DNA from: an uncultured Pelagibacteraceae bacterium
GTDB taxonomy: Bacteria; Pseudomonadota; Alphaproteobacteria; Pelagibacterales; Pelagibacteraceae
DNA length: 54,755 nucleotides
Direction: 5' to 3'
NCBI GenBank assembly: GCA_902601235.1
Contig: CACKMG010000004.1
Location: 1 to 54,755 of the forward strand
Positions 16,154 to 24,935 of the stretch are shown here, one piece after another; positions within the stretch are counted from its first letter, which is position 1; each line of letters opens with the position of its first letter. The position numbers were made by a program, and so were the translations under genes. The notes beneath the pieces are model-generated. The model was given only the letters and a program-made list of their open reading frames with translations, was not told the DNA's origin and searched no databases.

Positions 16154-16900
16154 TTAATTGTTTATTGCGTAGATTGCATTTAGTTGGAAGATTGATTTAT
16201 TAAACAAATTACCGTGATCATCTAATGAAATTAATTTATAACCATTCTTTATTAAATTTTTTTCTATTTCAAAAAAACTTACATTACTTTTATAGATATC
16301 AGAAATAATAATTTCTAATATAATTGAATTTATTTTCTTTGATTTCAAAGAATTTATAGCCCCATCAAGAATTTTCGGCTCATAGCCTTGAGTGTCAATT
16401 TTAATTATATCTATTCTATCAATTTTATTTTTATTCATATAATTGTCTATAGTATCAACTTTCACTTCTTCTTTATAAATTTTAAATTTATTCTTAAATA
16501 CTTTTTTATTATCTTGCTGTCTTTTAAACCAATTTGTATTTTCGTTTACTTCGTAAAATGATGACAAACTACCTTTATAATTTATATTAAATATTCTATT
16601 TTCACTACGATCACCCATAGCAAAGTTATTCAATATTATTTTTTTATCATTAGAATATTTTTCTTTGAGTAATTTAAACTCATTTTTAGATGGTTCAAAC
16701 GCATGAATATTCTCTATATTAAATCTTTGAATCGAATTATCTATCCATCTTCCAGTGTTAGCACCAATATCAAAAATAATTAAATCCTTTTTTTTTTGTA
16801 ATTTATTTAATATTTCAAAGTTGTCTGATAAGTTTTTTTTTTGGATTTCATAACCAAAAACTCCAAATATATATCGTAATGTTTTTTTAATTAGCTTCAT
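16154..16900 (-). CDS. FkbM-family methyltransferase
   Basis: This 248-aa enzyme shows IIFDIGANTGRWIDNSI (about residues 40-56) as the SAM motif and IHAFEPSKNEFKLLKEKY as the acidic loop. DIIKIDTQGYEPKILDGAI is the FkbM-specific IDTQGxE block, and SIILEI follows. It is clearly related to, but only distantly similar to, the next gene downstream (15423-16148). The pair is not a recent duplication. It begins 1 bp after the stop of the TylF-type gene, so the three form one operon. Likely a sugar O-methyltransferase. Confidence 0.88.
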   Translation of the reverse strand: MKLIKKTLRYIFGVFGYEIQKKNLSDNFEILNKLQKKKDLIIFDIGANTGRWIDNSIQRFNIENIHAFEPSKNEFKLLKEKYSNDKKIILNNFAMGDRSENRIFNINYKGSLSSFYEVNENTNWFKRQQDNKKVFKNKFKIYKEEVKVDTIDNYMNKNKIDRIDIIKIDTQGYEPKILDGAINSLKSKKINSIILEIIISDIYKSNVSFFEIEKNLIKNGYKLISLDDHGNLFNKSIFQLNAIYAINN

Positions 16901-16901
16901 T

Positions 16902-17672
16902 TCAATTTTTTCTAATTATAATGAAATTTGATAATGTCGTTTTTTTTTTAATAACTGTAAAAGTTTCCTTATTAAGATCATGCCAACTATCTACAGCAGT
17001 TTTAACACCGGTAGAAAAAAAATCATAGTCATCAACTATTATTATACCATCTTTAATTAAAATTTTATCAATTGTGTTAAGCACATCTAATGTAGGCTGG
17101 TAAAAATCAAAGTCTAAATAAGCAAATGTTATTTTTTTGGGAAATTGAAATTTAGATAAATTTTCTTTGAAAAAAAAACCTTTGTTAATTATTAAATTAT
17201 TCATATCAAATTTAATTTTGTTTAATTCACTTATAACCTCATCCTGCTTATGAGACATTTTACCTTGATAGTTTTCAATCTTTTTTAAATCAAAAATATC
17301 ATCTTTTAGTCTATCCAGAGCCGATGGTTTTGGGAGGCCCTCGAACGAGTCGTATAAATAAAATTTTTTTTGAGTATTTTTAATTAAATAACCAATTAAT
17401 TTTGATGTTTTTCCTTGTGCTACACCAAACTCACACACATCGCCATCTAATTCTTGGGTGCCTAAAAGTGAGTTTATTATGTTTAAACCCTCTACTAAAC
17501 TAGTTCCTTTTAGGTCCAGCAAAATCTCAAATAATTTATCCATTTTAATTTCGGGATATTTAATTATTTTATCACCATCGATTTTGTCAAAAACTATTTC
17601 TTTAAATAAATCTAAATGTTTATTTTTTATTGTTTCTCTATAGGTAATTATTTTTTTAATAATATCTTTCAT
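16902..17672 (-). CDS. TylF/MycF-family sugar O-methyltransferase
   Basis: This is a 256-aa SAM- and probably Mg-dependent methyltransferase. DVCEFGVAQGKTSKLIGYLI forms the SAM loop and FYLYDSFEGLPKPSALD the TylF signature. FAYLDFDFYQPTLDVL and GIIIVDDYDFF supply the acidic metal site. The N-terminal ~70 residues form a helical lead-in seen in longer TylF relatives. It heads a three-gene methyltransferase operon and faces the ABC transporter gene across an 83-bp divergent gap. Three chemically distinct methylations of one glycan are a plausible role for the operon (inference). Confidence 0.88.
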   Translation of the reverse strand: MKDIIKKIITYRETIKNKHLDLFKEIVFDKIDGDKIIKYPEIKMDKLFEILLDLKGTSLVEGLNIINSLLGTQELDGDVCEFGVAQGKTSKLIGYLIKNTQKKFYLYDSFEGLPKPSALDRLKDDIFDLKKIENYQGKMSHKQDEVISELNKIKFDMNNLIINKGFFFKENLSKFQFPKKITFAYLDFDFYQPTLDVLNTIDKILIKDGIIIVDDYDFFSTGVKTAVDSWHDLNKETFTVIKKKTTLSNFIIIRKN

Positions 17673-17755
17673 AAAGAAGGTTAATTTAAAAATTAATTTG
17701 TTTTATTTAATATATACTGATATGAAATACAAATTATTTATACTTCAAGTTAATA

Positions 17756-19441
17756 ATGAAATACTTTTCCCTAGTCAAAAAAATCCTAACAAAAAATGAA
17801 ATTAATTCTATGTACTTTGTTTGTGCATTAATGGTCATCAATAGTACATTAGAGGTTATATCCATTGGTGCAATTTTACCATTGTTATCGATTATGATGG
17901 GAGGTGAACTAGATAACCCTTTGTTAAGTTATATTCATGATTTTTTCACTAACAAAAATATTAGTCTTAACATAAATTTTCTTCTTATTATTATATTGAT
18001 AATATATGTAACTAAATATCTATTTTTTTTTTATTTTGTAAAGAAGCAAGCAAGCTTTGTTTTGAATTTGAGAAGTCATTTATCAACGAGAATTTTTCAA
18101 AATACGTTAAAAAAAAAATTTGAATTTTATGAAAAAAATTCATCTTCAAGTTTAATAAGAAATATTAAACAGGAAGTTGATATGTTTTGTAATGGATTGG
18201 TTTCTCCAATATTGAGCCTTATCTTAGCTTTTTTTACAGTTTCTTTTTTAGTAGTCTTCTTATTATTAGTTAATTTAAAAGCTACTCTCGCTATTATTAT
18301 ATTTTTTAGTATTGCTTATTTTTTTATAAATAAAATGTATTCTAGTTTATTGGATAAATTAGGGAAATTAAGACAATTTCATGAAAAAAATATCCTTAAA
18401 TATTTGCTTCAATCATTAAGATCAATAGCAGAGGTTAAAATATTTAAGTTACAAAAATATTACAAAAATAAATTTTTTTTTCATAATAATTCATTAGCAA
18501 ATCAGCTTGTGTCAAAAGCAATTTATGGAGCAATGCCAAAAATTTTATTTGAATTTTTAATTATTTTAATAACTTTTTCATTTATAGCTTTTTTTAGTAT
18601 TAACAATTTATCACTTAAAGATTTATTTGCTCAAATTTTAATTTACTCAGTAGCTGTTTATAGATTGTTGCCTTTAGTCACAGGAATTGCTAGACATGAT
18701 CAAAAAATTAAATACGCAACACCTGCAGCAAACACAATTAAAAACTTTTTAGATAACAAAGAGTATGATTATATAATTGGTTCAGAGGATCAAAATTTTT
18801 CTTTTAAGAAATTTATCAAACTAGAAAATATAGGATTTGGATATGGTGATAAATTAATATTAAATAAATTTAATCTAATAATTAAAAGGAATGAAAAAAT
18901 ATGTATAATGGGTAAAAATGGATCAGGAAAGAGCACATTAATAAAATTGATAGCAGGTCTAATAGAGCCAAATAATGGTAGAATTTTAGTTGATGATCAA
19001 GATTTGAATAAAAATTTAGAGAACTGGAGAAATCTTTTAGGTTATGTAGGTCAAGAAGTAAATCTTATAGAAGGCTCACTAATAGAGAATATATGCTTGG
19101 GTATAGATGAGGAAAAAATTGATCAAAAAAAACTATCAGAAGTTATCAACCAAGCACAATTACAAGATTTTATTTCAAAATATGATAAAAATAAAAACCT
19201 AGGCGAGTTTGGTAACAAAATTTCTGGTGGAGAAAAACAAAAGATAGCCCTTGCAAGATCTTATTATAAATCACCTAAGATTTTATTATTTGATGAAGCC
19301 ACAAGTGCAATGGATGAAAAAAGTGAAAATGAGATAATTAATAGTTTTAAAAATTCACTAATTGATAGAACAGTAATTTTTATCACTCATAAAAAAAATT
19401 ATTCTGAATTTTTTGATAGAGTAATAAATTTAGATGAATAA
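17756..19441 (+). CDS. ABC transporter, fused permease-ATPase (PglK/MsbA-like lipid-linked glycan flippase)
   Basis: This is a 561-aa half-transporter. An N-terminal membrane domain (residues 1-~310, about six hydrophobic helices) is followed by a C-terminal ATPase. The ATPase has Walker A GKNGSGKST (~386-394), Q-loop YVGQEVNLIEGS, signature ISGGEKQKIALARS (~489-502), Walker B ILLFDEATSAMDE and switch His in VIFITHK. The size and context match PglK-type flippases that turn lipid-linked oligosaccharides to the periplasmic side. It lies among glycosyltransferase genes and no Wzx-type flippase was seen, so it is the best export candidate for the glycan made here. Glycosyltransferase 19469-20632 follows after 27 bp. 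Confidence 0.88.
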   Translation: MKYFSLVKKILTKNEINSMYFVCALMVINSTLEVISIGAILPLLSIMMGGELDNPLLSYIHDFFTNKNISLNINFLLIIILIIYVTKYLFFFYFVKKQASFVLNLRSHLSTRIFQNTLKKKFEFYEKNSSSSLIRNIKQEVDMFCNGLVSPILSLILAFFTVSFLVVFLLLVNLKATLAIIIFFSIAYFFINKMYSSLLDKLGKLRQFHEKNILKYLLQSLRSIAEVKIFKLQKYYKNKFFFHNNSLANQLVSKAIYGAMPKILFEFLIILITFSFIAFFSINNLSLKDLFAQILIYSVAVYRLLPLVTGIARHDQKIKYATPAANTIKNFLDNKEYDYIIGSEDQNFSFKKFIKLENIGFGYGDKLILNKFNLIIKRNEKICIMGKNGSGKSTLIKLIAGLIEPNNGRILVDDQDLNKNLENWRNLLGYVGQEVNLIEGSLIENICLGIDEEKIDQKKLSEVINQAQLQDFISKYDKNKNLGEFGNKISGGEKQKIALARSYYKSPKILLFDEATSAMDEKSENEIINSFKNSLIDRTVIFITHKKNYSEFFDRVINLDE

Positions 19442-19468
19442 TTATAATTTTTTTATCAATAATAATTC

Positions 19469-20632
19469 ATGAGAAAGATAATCATATTTTATAATTTCAA
19501 AGGTTCAGCAGAGACAGAGTGGTTATTACCTATTTTTGAGTATCTTAAAAAAGATTACTTAATTTTCACAATATTTAAAAATCATCAAGCGTTTTTATCT
19601 TTAAAACAAAATAAAACAAATTTTAAGATTTGGAAAAATATTTCTAAAAATTATTATATTGAAAAAAAAAGTGATTTTTTTATATCAAAAATTTTAATAT
19701 ATATTTTTAATAATTTTTTAAAAAACGAAAAAATAGTTAATTTACTGAGAAAAAATATTTATAATTTATCTTCTATAAAAAAAATTATAAAAAAAAACGT
19801 AACTTTTAAAAATTTTCAATTATCATATTTTTTTTCTGAATTTGGTTTTTCATCAGGGTGGGTTGATTATTTAAAAAAAACAAAAAAAGTTAAGATAATT
19901 CATTATCCAAGTACACCACAAATTTATTTAAATGAAATTAAAAAAAAATATTCATTAAGAGGTGATCTACTTTTTTTAAATTCATTTTTAGATAAAAAAA
20001 TTTTTCAAAAAAAAATCCAAAGAAATAAAATTTTTATCTCAGGTAATCCCAAATATGATCCAAAATGGCTTAATCGATATTACAAAAAAGAAGACTCAAA
20101 AGATAAGATTATAATAGCATATGTTTCAAGATTTGATTATGTCAACGCTCACTATAAAAAATTATTAGAAAAACAATTAATTGATCTAATTGAAATATTA
20201 AATTTTTTAAATAAAGAAGTAGTTTTTAAATTACATCCAACAAAAAATTCTCAACAATATAAAATTTTTTTGAAAAAATATGCAAAATTTAAATGGATTG
20301 AGTCCAGCAAAAACTTAATTGAACTTTGTCAAAATTGCTTATGTCTAATAACACATCCATTTTCCGCTGCAGGTTTTGATGCCATAATGACGTCAAGACC
20401 AATTTTGCAATTATGGCCTATAGTAGAAAGAGAATTCAAAAAATCAACAAGTTATGAAACATTAAAATTGATTAATGTCTCAAACTCTAAAGATGATTTT
20501 AAAATCAAACTTCAAAAAATTATAAAAAAAAAAAAGATTTCACATTCTAATTTTAAAGAATTTTTTCCGGCAAGAAAAAATACAATTAAAAGAATATTAT
20601 CCCAATTAAAAAAAATAGAAAAAAAAAACTAA
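19469..20632 (+). CDS. GT-B-like glycosyltransferase or glycerophosphotransferase-like protein
   Basis: This 387-aa Lys-rich cytoplasmic protein has a C-terminal half with GT-B features. IAYVSRFDYVN opens the second Rossmann domain and EVVFKLHPTKNSQQ (Lys-x-His-Pro) matches TagB/polysialyltransferase-like enzymes. ITHPFSAAGFDAIMTSRPI matches the nucleotide-binding loop followed by PI/PV. The N-terminal half has only the weak GSAETEWLLPIFEYL. It is 27 bp downstream of the flippase gene. Its stop overlaps the convergent AroE-like gene by 4 bp. Donor unknown. Confidence 0.6.
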   Translation: MRKIIIFYNFKGSAETEWLLPIFEYLKKDYLIFTIFKNHQAFLSLKQNKTNFKIWKNISKNYYIEKKSDFFISKILIYIFNNFLKNEKIVNLLRKNIYNLSSIKKIIKKNVTFKNFQLSYFFSEFGFSSGWVDYLKKTKKVKIIHYPSTPQIYLNEIKKKYSLRGDLLFLNSFLDKKIFQKKIQRNKIFISGNPKYDPKWLNRYYKKEDSKDKIIIAYVSRFDYVNAHYKKLLEKQLIDLIEILNFLNKEVVFKLHPTKNSQQYKIFLKKYAKFKWIESSKNLIELCQNCLCLITHPFSAAGFDAIMTSRPILQLWPIVEREFKKSTSYETLKLINVSNSKDDFKIKLQKIIKKKKISHSNFKEFFPARKNTIKRILSQLKKIEKKN

Positions 20633-21393
20633 AAAAATTTACTTAAAATTTCTAAAGATTTCTTAGCTTGCAATGAATTCATACTTAATCCATTGTAATA
20701 TTTAATTTTATTTTTTTTTGATTGGTAAAATAATTTCGTTTTTTGTGGACTGTAAACTATGTCAAAAATTTTACATTTTTTATTAAGAAATCTGTAATTG
20801 GAGTCTGTCAAAGGACTTTTATTTAAAAATTGGTTACTTAAATTGCTCCCCAAAGGTGAGCAGTTAATAAACAAATTTACATCTATTAGATCATTATTAA
20901 AAATTTTTTTTCTTAATAATATATTTCTATTTTTAAATTTTAAATTTTTTTTAGAAATTATTATAAATTTAGATTTTTTGTATGCATTTAAAAGGTTTAA
21001 AAAAATTGCTTTTCCAGTGCCACCATATCCATAAATTAAAATTTTTGTTTTTTTTTTGATTTTTTTAATTTTTTCAAAAGCACCATACACGTCTGTGTTA
21101 TACCCAAAAAAATTAAATTTATTTTTTACTATTAAATTAACACTTCTCGCTTTTAAGCTAAAACGGTCTTTTGGAATGCTTAATTTATGTACTTTTTCTT
21201 TATAAGGCATCGTGATTGCTGCTGCTTTAAAATTTAAATCATATCTTAAACTGTTCATTTTTTTTGAGAATTCTTTTGGTTTAATTTCAATTGGTATCAT
21301 TTTGCAGTTAATTTTTTTTTTTAAAAAAAATTTTTTCCATATTTTAATTGATCTTGGGCTTTTTAATGGGAAACCTATAATACCACAGTACAT
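20629..21393 (-). CDS. Shikimate-dehydrogenase-like oxidoreductase with altered substrate pocket
   Basis: This is a 254-aa AroE-family NAD(P)-dependent enzyme. The catalytic Lys (MPYKEKV, Lys65), Asn86 (SVNLIV) and Asp101 (GYNTDVYG) are present, as is the dinucleotide loop YGYGGTGKAIF (121-131). CSPLGSN and NGLSMNSLQA near the end are also typical. The N-terminal substrate motif, normally GNPIxHSxS, reads GFPLKSPRS, so one of the two carboxylate-binding serines is lost. The NVT before the Lys is replaced. It overlaps by one base the DAHP-synthase-like gene and shares an operon with a CMP-sugar synthetase. A substrate other than dehydroshikimate, such as a deoxy-ulosonate, is therefore likely (inference). 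Confidence 0.82.
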   Translation of the reverse strand: MYCGIIGFPLKSPRSIKIWKKFFLKKKINCKMIPIEIKPKEFSKKMNSLRYDLNFKAAAITMPYKEKVHKLSIPKDRFSLKARSVNLIVKNKFNFFGYNTDVYGAFEKIKKIKKKTKILIYGYGGTGKAIFLNLLNAYKKSKFIIISKKNLKFKNRNILLRKKIFNNDLIDVNLFINCSPLGSNLSNQFLNKSPLTDSNYRFLNKKCKIFDIVYSPQKTKLFYQSKKNKIKYYNGLSMNSLQAKKSLEILSKFF

Positions 21394-22298
21394 TAAATAA
21401 TTTTCTTATTAACTATTTTTGATAATTTATTTATTCTAGATTTTAAATTGGCAAATTGTTTAAAATTAAGCGGCTGGAGCGGATCAACAGCAGAATTTTT
21501 TGGGTCAGGATGCATTTCAATGATTAATCCATCACATCCAGCAGCAACAGACGCCAGTGCTAAAGGCTCAACCCATGGAGCCCAAAATGAAGCATGGCTT
21601 GGATCAGATATAATAGGATAGTTACATATCTCCTTTAATGCTGGTATTGCTTGTATATCCAAAGCAAATCTTGAAGTTTCTCGATGTGTATGTGGAATAG
21701 AAACACCTCTTTCACATAATATTAATTTATTATTACCCTCAACAAGTATATGTTCTGCTGCACCAAGCAAGTCTCTGATACTTGCTCCAAAATGTCTTTT
21801 TAAAATAATTGGTTTGTTTAATTTTGCTATTTCTTTTAATAATTCTAGGTTTTGCATATTTCTTGAACCTATCTGTAAAATATCTGCAGTCATACTTATT
21901 CTCTCTAAGTATTTTATTTCTGTTACTTCTGTGGTGACTAATAAACCTAAATGTTTTTTTACTTCATCAAGCCATTTCATACCTTCATCTTTTGTTTCTA
22001 GATATTTTTTTGATCTGTAAGGAAATGTAAGTGGTTTGTATGCGTGACCTCTTAAAATTTTTACTCCTTTTTTTTTTAGAAATTCACCAACTTTGAAAAT
22101 CAATTTTCTACTTTCAACACCATTCGGTCCTGCAATAATTGGCAAGTTTTTTTTTGAAAAAGAAACTCTGTTATTCACTTTTACTGTTATATTTTGTTTT
22201 TTCGTAATTTCAGGTATTTTATATTTTATGTCATCTTGAGTAATATCTTTAGTTGGATTTTTATTTGATAAATTATTGATAAAGATATTTTTTGACAT
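21393..22298 (-). CDS. DAHP-synthase-like (type I-beta) PEP-aldose aldol synthase, probably altered specificity
   Basis: This 301-aa protein aligns with AroF-type DAHP synthases rather than KdsA, because it has LQIGSRNMQNLELLKE (141-156), LILCERGV and SDPSHAS (His235). The residues IEMHPDP (Glu261) and VDPLQPL (Asp272) also fit. Two key changes stand out. The metal-binding Cys of AGPCSVES is Asn59 (AGPNGVES), as in metal-independent KDO8P synthases. The KPRT acceptor-phosphate motif is KPLT (88-91), losing the Arg. It likely condenses PEP with an aldose phosphate other than erythrose 4-phosphate. The operon neighbours (AroE-like, Gfo/Idh, GT, CMP-transferase) suggest a 3-deoxy-2-ulosonic acid for the glycan (inference). 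Confidence 0.82.
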   Translation of the reverse strand: MSKNIFINNLSNKNPTKDITQDDIKYKIPEITKKQNITVKVNNRVSFSKKNLPIIAGPNGVESRKLIFKVGEFLKKKGVKILRGHAYKPLTFPYRSKKYLETKDEGMKWLDEVKKHLGLLVTTEVTEIKYLERISMTADILQIGSRNMQNLELLKEIAKLNKPIILKRHFGASIRDLLGAAEHILVEGNNKLILCERGVSIPHTHRETSRFALDIQAIPALKEICNYPIISDPSHASFWAPWVEPLALASVAAGCDGLIIEMHPDPKNSAVDPLQPLNFKQFANLKSRINKLSKIVNKKII

Positions 22299-23326
22299 TA
22301 CTTTCCTAAAATACTTTGTTTATCTTTAACTAAACTAGAATTATTATCGTTTAATGTATTATATATTGAATGTAAAACTTTTAGTAAATAATAATTATTT
22401 TTAATCTCTAAATTTTTACTACATATTTTTTTTTTCCCAAAAAATTCTTTTAAAAGTTTATAATGACCATTGCCCATGCCACTTAAAGGTCCTTTGCCAT
22501 GAGAAAATTCCTCACTATTATTTCTATCATATTTTAATATTCCTCTCTTAAAAATATTAAATGTATTTAAGCTAATTCCTTTTACAACAATTCTACCTTT
22601 ATTACCTATCGCATCGATTTCAACTTTATAATCTTTATCAGCCCTTGTTGTAGCTTTTAGAGATGAAATTATATTATTTTGATGTAAAAAATTTATTGAT
22701 ATTAAATCTTCAGCTTGTAATTTTTTTTTATTAAAACCAGCTAATACATTAAATTTTTTAATATTGCCAAATAAGTAAATTAAAGAGTCGAGTAGATGAA
22801 TAGCTTGATTTGAGAGAACTCCACCATCTGTTCTGTATTTACCTCTCCAACTTACTTTGTAATATTTAAAATTTCTTTTCCAAATAAGAGTTGCATCAAT
22901 TAAGGATATTTCTCCAAGTTTTTTTTTAGATATTTCAGATCTTAATTTTTGAATAGCTTTGTTATATCTGTTTTGGAATGCAACCCAACATTTTACTTTA
23001 AATTTTTCAGTGACTTTGATTAATTTTTTAGCATGTTCCAATTTTAAAACCATAGGTTTTTCAATAAGTACATTTGCTTTTTGTCTTAAAAAAAAATCTG
23101 CAAACTTAAAATGTAAATGCGAAGGTGTTGCTATTATTGCGTAATCAAATTTTTGTTTACTTTTTTTTACATCGTCTAAGTTTTTATAGATATTTAAATT
23201 TTTTGTTTTACTATTCCTTGTGATATTTTTTTCTAAAATGCTTATATCGTTTTTAAGTTTTAACTTTTTAAACATTTCTAAATAATATTTTCCTGAAGTA
23301 CCAAATCCTACTATAATTATTTTCAT
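22298..23326 (-). CDS. Gfo/Idh/MocA-family NAD(P)-dependent oxidoreductase
   Basis: This is a 342-aa two-domain oxidoreductase. The N-terminal Rossmann domain has VGFGTSGKYYLEMF and YAIIATPSHLH, then the family EKP motif (VLIEKPM, residues ~87-92). The C-terminal domain has WRGKYRTDGGVLSNQAIHLLDSL, matching the G-G-x-x-x-D/N...H-x-x-D active-site region. Such enzymes oxidise or reduce sugar ring positions. The stop/start overlaps with both neighbouring genes (one base each) put it firmly in the operon with the DAHP-synthase-like and GT genes. Its substrate is unknown. Confidence 0.85.
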   Translation of the reverse strand: MKIIIVGFGTSGKYYLEMFKKLKLKNDISILEKNITRNSKTKNLNIYKNLDDVKKSKQKFDYAIIATPSHLHFKFADFFLRQKANVLIEKPMVLKLEHAKKLIKVTEKFKVKCWVAFQNRYNKAIQKLRSEISKKKLGEISLIDATLIWKRNFKYYKVSWRGKYRTDGGVLSNQAIHLLDSLIYLFGNIKKFNVLAGFNKKKLQAEDLISINFLHQNNIISSLKATTRADKDYKVEIDAIGNKGRIVVKGISLNTFNIFKRGILKYDRNNSEEFSHGKGPLSGMGNGHYKLLKEFFGKKKICSKNLEIKNNYYLLKVLHSIYNTLNDNNSSLVKDKQSILGK

Positions 23327-24156
23327 TAATAATAATATTTTACAAGTTTTGAAAGAATTTTTTCTTGATGTTTAATTAATTTTTTATTTTCAATAGGCAT
23401 ACTAGAAATTTTTTTACTTTTTGAATATTTAGTATAAAAGATATCTGTTATTTTTGAATTTATACCTGATCCATCAAAACCGATGTTTTTAATTAATGAT
23501 TTTCCAGGGTATAAAAATTTATTTCTTTTATAAAAGTTATATAGAATAAAATTTCTCGTCCAAATTTTTCTTTCTTTGTGTTTAGTAATTTTTATAATCT
23601 GTGATAAATTTTTAGACAATTTTATATCTTTTTTTTTTATAAGAGTATTTTTAAACTCATTTCTAAACTTAATCCAATTTTTCGATAGTATAGCCCAGCC
23701 CCAAGGTATAAAATGATCTAATAAATAAAGATTTAAATTTTTATTATTTTTTTCATGTAGTTCTGGCAACTGATATCCACAAACGGCGCCTATCGTTTTA
23801 TTAATTTTATTAATTTTTATGCCCTTCTTAATGTATGAAAAAAACTCTTTTCTTGGTATGCAATCATCTTCGATAATAATGAGATATTTATATTTCTTAG
23901 AATAGTAATCAAGAGATTTAACTATTGATCTTGCTAAGCCTAAATTTTTTTTTCTAAATATAAAATCAAGTTTTATTTTTTGATCACCCATTATGACTTT
24001 CTTTACTTCTTGCTGGATCAATTCATCTCTTTTATTTTTTGGACCGTCTAGTATTACATTTATATTTTTTTCTTTGTAATTTTCCAAACTTATCAAAACT
24101 CTTTTAAGATGTGATGGCCTGTTGTAAGAGAATATTAATATGGAATAATCTTTCAT
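23326..24156 (-). CDS. GT-A fold glycosyltransferase
   Basis: This is a 276-aa protein. DYSILIFSYNRPSHLKRVLISL opens a GT-A nucleotide-sugar domain, and YLIIIEDDCIPRKEFF (~residues 92-107) contains the acidic EDDC metal site. FIPWGWAILSKNWIKF is a typical acceptor-side motif of this small transferase group, which is distantly GNT-I-like. The protein is soluble and has no membrane helix. It lies between the CMP-acyl-sugar synthetase and the Gfo/Idh gene of one operon, so it may be the transferase for the CMP-activated sugar made by that operon. That link is positional only. Confidence 0.75.
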   Translation of the reverse strand: MKDYSILIFSYNRPSHLKRVLISLENYKEKNINVILDGPKNKRDELIQQEVKKVIMGDQKIKLDFIFRKKNLGLARSIVKSLDYYSKKYKYLIIIEDDCIPRKEFFSYIKKGIKINKINKTIGAVCGYQLPELHEKNNKNLNLYLLDHFIPWGWAILSKNWIKFRNEFKNTLIKKKDIKLSKNLSQIIKITKHKERKIWTRNFILYNFYKRNKFLYPGKSLIKNIGFDGSGINSKITDIFYTKYSKSKKISSMPIENKKLIKHQEKILSKLVKYYY

Positions 24157-24165
24157 AATAACTAC

Positions 24166-24903
24166 TTAATAAAGAATTTTTTTTAGTTTCTTTTTTTTAA
24201 TATAATCAAAAACTAAATTAAGTATTTCTAAATCTTGTTTATTATTAATATCAAATCCAGTAAATGAATGGTCTGAAATAACAAATTTAACTTTCTTACC
24301 AATACGTTTACCTTTTCTCCAGAATCTTGCTCTTGTTGCACAAGCAAGTCCAGTTTCTTCCCTATATAATTTTGGAGCAATTTGTCTTGAAGTATAATTA
24401 TTCATCCACTTTGCTATCTTTTCTGGTCTAGAGTTTTTCATTTCGTGCCAGAAATGTCTATACAATTTAGATACAACAAAAGAACTTTCTAAATTTTTAT
24501 TTCTAATTAAGTTATTTACAACATTTTTAACCCAAGATATTTTTCTAAAAAAATTTGTACAAGTTAAAAATAAACATATATCTATCTTTGTATCATAAAA
24601 CTTTTCATAAGCTAATAATGCATTTTGAAGAGTTTTTTCTGTTGTTGTTAAAGAACCACTATATTTTTTATTCCTTAAAAAAGGAACATTTGCACCATAT
24701 TTTTTTGCCACTTTAGCAATTTTAAGTGAGTCTGTTGAGACGAAAATATCATCACAAACACCACTTTTTTTGGCTGCAATAATTGGATAATAGATTAACG
24801 GTTTATTACCAATTTTGGATAAATTTTTTAATTTAATCCCTTTTGATCCACTACGTGCAGGAATGATGCATAAAACTTTAAATTTCTTTCTTTTGGACAA
24901 CAT
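24166..24903 (-). CDS. CMP-acylneuraminate-type cytidylyltransferase
   Basis: This is a 245-aa member of the CMP-sugar synthetase family. The signature IIPARSGSKGI is at residues 13-23. IFVSTDSLKIAKVAKKYGANVPFLR and ETGLACATRARFW follow, then a late HSFTGFDINNKQDLE carrying the metal Asp. The STD...VPFLR block is shared with the PseF-like gene at 334-1020, but the rest has diverged, so it probably activates a different 2-keto-3-deoxy acid. It is the first gene of an operon with a DAHP-synthase-like and an AroE-like enzyme, which makes the product of that pathway the most likely substrate. A good sigma70-like promoter lies just upstream (24936-24963). Confidence 0.82.
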   Translation of the reverse strand: MLSKRKKFKVLCIIPARSGSKGIKLKNLSKIGNKPLIYYPIIAAKKSGVCDDIFVSTDSLKIAKVAKKYGANVPFLRNKKYSGSLTTTEKTLQNALLAYEKFYDTKIDICLFLTCTNFFRKISWVKNVVNNLIRNKNLESSFVVSKLYRHFWHEMKNSRPEKIAKWMNNYTSRQIAPKLYREETGLACATRARFWRKGKRIGKKVKFVISDHSFTGFDINNKQDLEILNLVFDYIKKKKLKKILY

Positions 24904-24935
24904 TTAAGCTAAATATTCGATAACGATTAAGTATT

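Noticed and set aside
15423..16900. The two FkbM genes as a recent duplication
   Set aside because: Their protein sequences differ widely apart from family motifs and no shared DNA stretch was found.
21393..22298. Could be KDO8P synthase (KdsA)
   Set aside because: The QIGSRNMQN, LILCERG and HPDP blocks belong to type I-beta DAHP synthases; only the Asn at the metal site resembles KdsA.
24166..24903. Could be KdsB (CMP-KDO synthetase)
   Set aside because: The start signature IIPARSGSKG and the STD...VPFLR block are of the acylneuraminate/legionaminate/pseudaminate group, not KdsB.
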